DNA of 5,574 nucleotides from CAZEUZ01 sp964515805 (GTDB taxonomy: Bacteria > Pseudomonadota > Gammaproteobacteria > Pseudomonadales > Cellvibrionaceae). Shown here one piece after another: positions 4,599 through 5,574 of the stretch. The notes beneath the pieces were generated by a model. That model was not told where the DNA came from. It saw only the letters and a list, made by a program, of their open reading frames with translations, and did no database searches. The position numbers and the translations under genes are program-made. The stretch's first letter is position 1; every line of letters begins with the position of its first letter. The stretch lies in assembly GCA_964515805.1 (NCBI GenBank), contig CAZEUZ010000023.1, positions 1-5,574 of the forward strand, read 5' to 3'.

Positions 4599-5501
4599 AT
4601 GAAAACAATAATGATTACTGGGGCCAGCGGATTTATCGGACGCGCGCTTTGTCGTCGATTGCAAGGTCATGATTATTCTTTGATTTGTTTGACTCGGAAT
4701 GCAACCAAGAATAAACACCTTTGTTCTAAGGCATTGTGGATCGACAACTTACACAATATTCATGAAGATAAACCTATCGATATAGTGATTAACCTAGCAG
4801 GCGCTCCTATCGCCAAGGGCCGCTGGACAAAGCAAGTCAAAGCAGAGTTACTGTCGAGCCGTATCGGCACCACAGAAAGACTCTACGAATTCTTTAAACT
4901 ACGGCCGATTAAACCGGATCTATTTATCAGTGCATCTGCTATTGGCTACTACGGACCCAATAAAGATGACGTATTGAATGAACAATCCGCCCCAGTTGAT
5001 TGTTTCTCCCATCAACTCTGTCACCAATGGGAGGCAACCGCTAAAAAATTTTCGCAACTCAGCACAACCGTCTGTCTACTGAGACTAGGTATTGTATTGG
5101 ATCGCGATGGCGGCGCTCTCCAATCCATGTTGCCTGCATTTCAACTGGGTCTGGGTGGACCTTTGGGTAGTGGCGAACAATGGATGTCTTGGGTTCATCG
5201 ACAAGATGTGGTGCGTCTGATTCACTTCTGTATCGAAAATAATTTGGAAGGCGCCATCAATGCAGTAGCTCCAAACCCTGTCACTAATCGTGAATTTTCA
5301 AAGGCATTGGCAAAAGCTATCTCGAGGCCTAGCCTACTAAGAACTCCCGCATGGGTAATGGAATTGTTGTTCGGAGAAATGGCTAAAGAATTACTACTTT
5401 CCGGCCAGAAAGTGTTACCGGAAAAGGCAGAGAAAATTGGTTTCGAGTTTAAGTATCCAATATTGGAAAGCGCTCTGAAGGAAATTTTTATAAAACAATG
5501 A
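4599..5501 (+). CDS. yfcH: TIGR01777-family SDR epimerase (YfcH-like)
   Basis: The 300-aa product is an atypical short-chain dehydrogenase/reductase of the YfcH / SDR39U1 family (NAD-dependent epimerase domain plus C-terminal DUF1731). The substrate is unknown for the family. The nucleotide-binding Rossmann motif TGASGFIG is at 7-14, and INLAGAPI (64-71) follows at the end of beta-4. SASAIGYYG (111-119) carries the family's serine/tyrosine active-site region, LRLGIVLD is at 161-168, WVHRQDVV at 198-205 and the NAVAPNPVTN block at 221-230. The C-terminal 60 residues fit DUF1731. Length is normal and no frame damage is seen. ATG 4599 is fixed by the short family N-terminus, yet no Shine-Dalgarno sequence lies at the normal distance. 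It is transcribed away from the hibernation-factor gene and is alone on its strand within the window. Confidence 0.92.
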   Translation: MKTIMITGASGFIGRALCRRLQGHDYSLICLTRNATKNKHLCSKALWIDNLHNIHEDKPIDIVINLAGAPIAKGRWTKQVKAELLSSRIGTTERLYEFFKLRPIKPDLFISASAIGYYGPNKDDVLNEQSAPVDCFSHQLCHQWEATAKKFSQLSTTVCLLRLGIVLDRDGGALQSMLPAFQLGLGGPLGSGEQWMSWVHRQDVVRLIHFCIENNLEGAINAVAPNPVTNREFSKALAKAISRPSLLRTPAWVMELLFGEMAKELLLSGQKVLPEKAEKIGFEFKYPILESALKEIFIKQ

Positions 5502-5520
5502 AGTAGCAGAATAACGGAAT

Positions 5521-5540
5521 TGGGTTTATCCCATTATTTA
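5521..5540 (+). terminator. weak candidate terminator after yfcH
   Basis: A short hairpin TGGG-TTTAT-CCCA (5521-5533) begins 20 nt after the yfcH stop and is followed by the T-rich TTATTTATT. The stem is only 4 bp and the T tract is interrupted by A residues. The remaining bases to the window end show no supported gene. Confidence 0.3.
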
Positions 5541-5574
5541 TTGAATTCCACTGGACCGAACCCACGTGATCATA

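Noticed and set aside
5540..5574. Minus-strand frame entering from the right edge and ending at a TAA near 5538, and a GGTTCG that recalls a tRNA T arm
   Set aside because: Only about 11 codons are visible with no recognisable protein, and the flanks of GGTTCG do not pair as a tRNA T stem. There is too little sequence to call either.
1..5574. Search for mobile elements, CRISPR arrays, toxin-antitoxin or defence genes
   Set aside because: No spaced direct repeats, transposase or integrase motifs, or terminal inverted repeats are seen. All sizeable frames are accounted for by housekeeping genes.

Overview
The window looks like an ordinary chromosomal segment of a gammaproteobacterium of moderate-to-low GC content. 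Two things point there. The left edge is the 5' end of a 16S rRNA gene whose start and leader resemble those of gammaproteobacterial rrn operons. The adjacent ilvC and pssA products resemble those I recall from pseudomonads and related marine gammaproteobacteria. An ilvC-pssA-rRNA order also occurs in Pseudomonas as far as I remember, so this arrangement looks ancestral rather than acquired. I see no mobile element, CRISPR array, toxin-antitoxin pair or phage gene.

Layout, left to right. Positions 1-85 are the first 85 nt of 16S rRNA on the minus strand. Positions 86-388 are its leader, with boxB, boxA and boxC-like antitermination elements and several small hairpins. A canonical rrn P1-type promoter lies at 393-424, with an A/T-rich UP-like stretch running up to the pssA stop codon. 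Next comes a minus-strand pair, ilvC (1332-2348) then pssA (456-1298), 33 nt apart and probably co-transcribed from a promoter near 2440. The 243-bp region 2349-2591 is divergent, with msrB (2592-3116, plus strand) on its other side. msrB converges with a minus-strand ylqF/rbgA GTPase gene (3129-3995), leaving only 12 bp between stops. An HPF/RaiA-type ribosome hibernation gene (4121-4477, minus) follows. Across a 121-bp divergent region lies a TIGR01777/YfcH-type SDR epimerase gene (4599-5501, plus). The last 73 bp are non-coding as far as can be seen.

Functionally the genes are housekeeping: branched-chain amino acid synthesis (IlvC), phosphatidylserine synthesis (PssA), repair of oxidised methionine (MsrB), 50S subunit maturation (YlqF) and ribosome hibernation (HPF/RaiA). 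Three of the transcription units concern ribosomes: the rRNA operon, YlqF and the hibernation factor.

No convincing novel system was found. The points most worth a second look are: an apparently exported, zinc-free MsrB whose only cysteine is the catalytic one; a short HPF/RaiA-family protein next to a ribosome-assembly GTPase; the very tight join between the pssA stop and the rrn promoter; and the repeat/hairpin arrangement in the rRNA leader. Four start codons were moved inward from the longest possible reading frame or confirmed on Shine-Dalgarno and family-length grounds.
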